Source of the DNA: Lachnospiraceae bacterium
GTDB taxonomy: Bacteria; Bacillota; Clostridia; Lachnospirales; Lachnospiraceae
Length of the DNA: 64,000 nucleotides
Assembly (NCBI GenBank): GCA_910575565.1
Contig: CAJTFL010000008.1
Span: 74,179 to 138,178, forward strand
Direction of reading: 5' to 3'
Shown in pieces: positions 61,294-64,000 of this stretch. A program made the position numbers and the translations under genes. How positions within the stretch are numbered: the first letter of the stretch is position 1; each line of letters starts with the position of its first letter. The notes under the pieces were generated by a model. The model made no database searches. It had not been told where the DNA came from and saw nothing but the letters and a program-made list of their open reading frames with translations.

Positions 61294-61319
61294 TTCGCAG
61301 ATTGGAGGAATCCACGAAA
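61294..61319 (-). repeat. Right 26-bp inverted repeat (IRR) of switch B
   Basis: Exact reverse complement of 59312-59337. Confidence 0.9.
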
Positions 61320-61352
61320 CAAGAGGGGGTAATGATAGAAGCCAATACCTAC

Positions 61353-61370
61353 AAATAATCATAATTATCT
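61353..61370. promoter_or_regulatory. Palindrome-like site outside IRR of switch B
   Basis: AAATAATCATAATTATCT matches the perfect dyad after switch A at 15 of 18 positions and lies at the same distance (34 bases) from the repeat. Conserved spacing favours a functional site such as an operator. Confidence 0.45.
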
Positions 61371-61526
61371 AACAGATACCTGAAATTTTGCAGACAAACA
61401 GGCTGTGCCCTGTGCAAACAGGGGATTTGATGCCAAGGAAATGCGCAGGGACTGATTTTGTGCAGTGTTAGGTGTTGCATAGGTTTTGTATGGATTATTG
61501 TATCAAAAATTGAACGAAAAGATTGA

Positions 61527-61679
61527 ATGGAAAGAGCCTTTCGTGAGGCAAGGATGTTAACCGGAAATGCCAGGCAATGGTTTATTGGTTATCAGCCACG
61601 TAATACAGCGATGGAGGCCTTGGACTGCTGGTTAACCGCTGAGGAATTAAAGAAGCGTTTTAGAGCCGTTTGGGCATAG
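61527..61679 (+). CDS. Small open reading frame of uncertain status
   Basis: 50 aa: MERAFREARMLTGNARQWFI..., ending LKKRFRAVWA. No good ribosome site, no recognised family. It lies between the right repeat of switch B and the recombinase-like gene, a place where switch A has no matching frame. It could be a small protein or a fragment of an inserted gene. Confidence 0.3.
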   Translation: MERAFREARMLTGNARQWFIGYQPRNTAMEALDCWLTAEELKKRFRAVWA

Positions 61680-61707
61680 GAAGATCCAGGAAGGGGGCAT
61701 TTGGAAA

Positions 61708-62688
61708 ATGGCAAGCCAAAATCTTCAGAAACAGATAGAAGACTTTATCAATACCCAGGTAGTCAGCCGGGGTTTAGATGAACGGACAGCCATAGCTTAC
61801 CGGATGGATCTGGAGCAGTTCCATTCCTGGATGGAGCTGAAAATAAAAGAAAAAAGGGAGCAGACGGAAAGCAGTCGCTTAGTAAGCCAAGTGCTGACGG
61901 ATTTGCAGGGAGTGCGGAAAAAACCAGAATCAGGGATTCAGCCGGGATTACAGCTGGGAGAAGCAGAACTGCAGGAAAAACGATGCCTGGAAGAAGGTAA
62001 GGAATGGGGATATGAGGAGTGGATGGAGAAGTACTTAAATTATCTTTCCGAAGAAAAAGGGCTGCGCACTTCCACAATCAGCAGAAGGCATCGGGTATTC
62101 CGCTATTATCTGGCCTATTTGGCAAAGCAGGGGCTTGTGGAGCGGTACAGGCCGCTGAAATTAAGGGAACAGCCTAAACCGCCAAAAGAGATTTCCTTAG
62201 ATCGCTACCTGACCAAAAAGGAGATTGACCGATTTTTTCTGGCGATCCAGCAGGAATATGAGGAATTGGACAGCGAGTTCCGCAGACGTGTCTGCTTAAG
62301 AGATCAGGTGATGATGGAGCTGCTGTTTTATCACCGGCTTGAAGTCAGCGAACTTCTTCGGCTGGAAGTGTCGGATTATAACCGGAAGACAGCGGTACTG
62401 ACCGTGCCAAGGAAACGGGAGAAGGAACGGACGGTGTATTTATTTTCTAAGGAGCTGCAGGGGCGGATGGCTCAGTGGCTGGATGACCATGATTACTTTG
62501 AACATGATGAGATGTATCAAAATAGAATGTTTCTGTCAAAGCTGGGGAAACCGCTTTCGATGAAAATGGTGGTGAATATTTTTGAAAAGTACCGGGTGCG
62601 GGCGGGGATTGAAAAAGCATGCACACCGAAGGATTTGAAAAATGGGCTGGGCAGATATGCGGTGGAGGTGGTGAGGGAGATGGGGTGA
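61708..62688 (+). CDS. Tyrosine-recombinase-like protein without catalytic residues, first gene of polysaccharide locus B
   Basis: 326 aa. Same plan as the protein at 37467: IEDFINTQVVSRGLDERTAI, a shorter variable linker, RHRVFRYYLAYLAKQGL and a catalytic-type fold with LLFYHRLEVSELLRLEVSDY. The first active-site Arg is again replaced by Glu, the HxxR box is KDLK, and the chain stops at VVREMG without the LGH box or Tyr. The beta-hairpin Lys (REKERTVYLFSKEL) remains. Independent conservation of the same losses in both loci argues for a kept non-catalytic function. Confidence 0.8.
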   Translation: MASQNLQKQIEDFINTQVVSRGLDERTAIAYRMDLEQFHSWMELKIKEKREQTESSRLVSQVLTDLQGVRKKPESGIQPGLQLGEAELQEKRCLEEGKEWGYEEWMEKYLNYLSEEKGLRTSTISRRHRVFRYYLAYLAKQGLVERYRPLKLREQPKPPKEISLDRYLTKKEIDRFFLAIQQEYEELDSEFRRRVCLRDQVMMELLFYHRLEVSELLRLEVSDYNRKTAVLTVPRKREKERTVYLFSKELQGRMAQWLDDHDYFEHDEMYQNRMFLSKLGKPLSMKMVVNIFEKYRVRAGIEKACTPKDLKNGLGRYAVEVVREMG

Positions 62689-62747
62689 CAACGGAGCAGA
62701 AGAGGAAACAGATAATTGAAGTGAAAAATGGGGTTTGGGAGAGAACA

Positions 62748-63503
62748 ATGGAAAAGCAGCAGCTTCTTAATACATATGTAAATAATGTAAACATGGAAGA
62801 GGCGGTTTGGAACATTGAAAAGATGATTGAGTCTGGAAAGAAATCTTATGTCGTTGCAATTAATGTTGACGTTGTTGTGAAAATAGAAAAAGATAGGTAT
62901 CTTAAAGAAATAACGGATAATGCAGACTTGGTATTAGTTGATGGCAAACCTTTGGTTTGGATTTCTAAATGGCATAAACATCCAGTAAAGGAAAAAATTT
63001 CAGGTTCTGATCTTGTGCCAATGCTTTTTAGAAGAGCTGAAGGAAAGAATTATAGAATCTTTATTATCGGTGGGGCTGATGGTGTCGCTGAAAAAGCAAA
63101 AATCAATGTAGAAAGAAAGTTAAAAAAAATAAATATCGTTGGAACATATGCTCCGCCAATTGGATTTGAGAAAGATATAGATGAACTAGAAAAGATAAAC
63201 CGAATAATTTCTTCTGCCCAACCAGATCTTCTAATAGCGTGTTTTGGATGTCCTAAGCAGGAAAAGTGGATATATGAAAATTATCAGAAATATGATGCAA
63301 AAGTCTCTGTTTGCGCAGGAGCTACTGTTGATTTTTTGGCAGGTAATGTAAAACGTGCTCCGAAATGGATGAGTGAACATGGATTGGAATGGATATGGAG
63401 ATGTATTCAGGATCCAAGGAGACTTTTAAAAAGATATTTTGTGGATGATGTGGCAATAATTCGTATTGCAAAAAAATATGGAAATCTACAGTACAGAGAG
63501 TGA
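62748..63503 (+). CDS. WecG/TagA/CpsF family glycosyltransferase (GT26)
   Basis: 251 aa from the ATG at 62748 (GGGAGAG five bases upstream). Landmarks are VVAINVDVVVKIEKDRYLKE, ADLVLVDGKPLVWISKWHKH, FIIGGADGVAEKAKINVERK, ACFGCPKQEKWIYENYQKYD and GATVDFLAGNVKRAPKWMSE. Family members (TagA) add N-acetylmannosamine to a lipid-linked GlcNAc in wall teichoic acid or related glycan synthesis. First sugar gene of locus B. Confidence 0.92.
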   Translation: MEKQQLLNTYVNNVNMEEAVWNIEKMIESGKKSYVVAINVDVVVKIEKDRYLKEITDNADLVLVDGKPLVWISKWHKHPVKEKISGSDLVPMLFRRAEGKNYRIFIIGGADGVAEKAKINVERKLKKINIVGTYAPPIGFEKDIDELEKINRIISSAQPDLLIACFGCPKQEKWIYENYQKYDAKVSVCAGATVDFLAGNVKRAPKWMSEHGLEWIWRCIQDPRRLLKRYFVDDVAIIRIAKKYGNLQYRE

Positions 63504-63507
63504 GAAT

Positions 63508-64000
63508 ATGGTAATCGCAATAGATTTGACATCTCTATCATATCATTTGACAGGGATTGAGCGTTATGCGGCAAATGTTTCAAATAAAATGATAGAACAG
63601 GATGTTAGTAATTATTATATACTTATTTTTCGGAATGAGATATATCCGTTATTTAAGAATAAAATAGACGGGAAGCGGGTTATAGCAAAAATTCTTCAAG
63701 GGAATCATAAGCTTATATTTTATCAGATTGTATTGCCGTATAATCTTTACAAAATAAAGGCTGACCGTTATTTGTTTTTGGCATTTAACAGTCCTATTAT
63801 TTTTAAAAAGAAGGGGATATATAATACGATTCATGATATGGGAGCATGGGATTCTCCTGGTGCAATGAAAAAATTACAGAGACTGTATTGGAGAGTAACT
63901 ATACGAGTGGCAGCAGAATTTTCGGAGGGTATTATAACTGTATCGGAGTTTTCCAAAAGAAGAATTTCGGAATTGCTTAAATATCCCAAAGAAAAAATTT
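63508..64000 (+). CDS. Glycosyltransferase family 4, N-terminal part (3' end outside window)
   Basis: At least 164 codons, open to the window end. The start ATG at 63508 is four bases after the preceding stop. The N-terminal domain reads MVIAIDLTSLSYHLTGIERY and later YNTIHDMGAWDSPGAMKKLQ and ITVSEFSKRRISELLKYP, the acceptor-side signature of GT4 mannosyltransferase-like enzymes. It continues polysaccharide locus B. Confidence 0.85.
   Translation, partial: MVIAIDLTSLSYHLTGIERYAANVSNKMIEQDVSNYYILIFRNEIYPLFKNKIDGKRVIAKILQGNHKLIFYQIVLPYNLYKIKADRYLFLAFNSPIIFKKKGIYNTIHDMGAWDSPGAMKKLQRLYWRVTIRVAAEFSEGIITVSEFSKRRISELLKYPKEKI

Larger units (their letters stand above)
59312..61319. other. Putative invertible segment B (2,008 bp) with resident recombinase, promoter facing OFF
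   Basis: Bounded by perfect 26-bp inverted repeats (59312, 61294). It contains a recombinase on the plus strand and a promoter (59433-59405) reading left into the terminator at 59284. Relative to its downstream polysaccharide genes it is in the opposite orientation to segment A. Inversion would bring the promoter to the right edge, facing the recombinase-like gene at 61708. Confidence 0.8.

Noticed and set aside
35255..61319. One 26-kb integrative element bounded by the 26-bp repeats of A and B
   Set aside because: The repeats pair within each 2-kb segment as inverted copies with their own centre sequence. A-to-B pairs differ at the crossover and no conjugation or excision genes lie between.

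Overview
The window looks like a chromosome segment of a Gram-positive gut anaerobe of the class Clostridia, most likely Lachnospiraceae or a near relative. The reasons are AGGAGG-type ribosome binding sites with frequent GTG and TTG starts, consensus sigma-A promoters, an rpsL-rpsG-fusA-tuf string, a type III glutamine synthetase (GlnN), a tRNA without an encoded CCA, ECF sigma/anti-sigma pairing, and the kinds of decayed mobile DNA present. Species cannot be named from sequence reading alone.

Region 1 (1-30,400) is core genome of moderate GC. It holds a VanRS-like two-component system with an ABC-2 exporter, a cysteine/glycine repeat protein, a PhoRB-like pair, endonuclease IV, and a YdjGHI-like membrane cluster (SPFH, zinc-ribbon and TPM proteins). 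It also holds a FeoB-like protein with an eroded GTPase domain, tRNA-Val(CAC), a SUV3-like RNA helicase, a small FeoA, sfsA, thrC, fba, glnN, ridA and the translation genes. Region 2 (30,400-35,250) is accessory and decaying: an AAA ATPase with an HNH-type partner that lacks its HNH core, a DUF1016-type nuclease remnant, hairpin repeats, and a small IS-derived element.

Region 3 (35,255-49,521) is an AT-rich surface-polysaccharide locus behind a 2.0-kb segment bounded by 26-bp inverted repeats. The segment carries an intact tyrosine recombinase and an outward promoter that points at the polysaccharide genes. Region 4 (49,522-58,550) carries two wrecked toxin-antitoxin loci, an AbiG-like abortive infection pair with a partial duplicate, an ECF sigma factor with its partner, a two-gene chromate transporter and an rRNA methyltransferase. 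Region 5 (58,576-64,000) repeats the architecture of Region 3: an operator-like repeat array, a hairpin repeat, a Maff2 mobile-element remnant, then terminator, inverted repeat, integrase segment, inverted repeat, recombinase-like gene and a second polysaccharide locus that runs off the window.

The main result is the pair of matching modules at 35.2 and 59.3 kb. Each has a terminator, a left inverted repeat, a recombinase with a full catalytic set, an internal promoter with conserved -35/-10, a right inverted repeat, a palindrome, and then a first operon gene that is itself a tyrosine-recombinase-fold protein without catalytic residues. The first module is drawn with its promoter facing its polysaccharide genes (ON). 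The second has it facing the upstream terminator (OFF). This reads as two independent phase-variable promoter switches for two glycans, each with a resident invertase and a catalytically dead recombinase-like protein that may act as a regulator. Inversion itself is inferred from structure and has not been shown.
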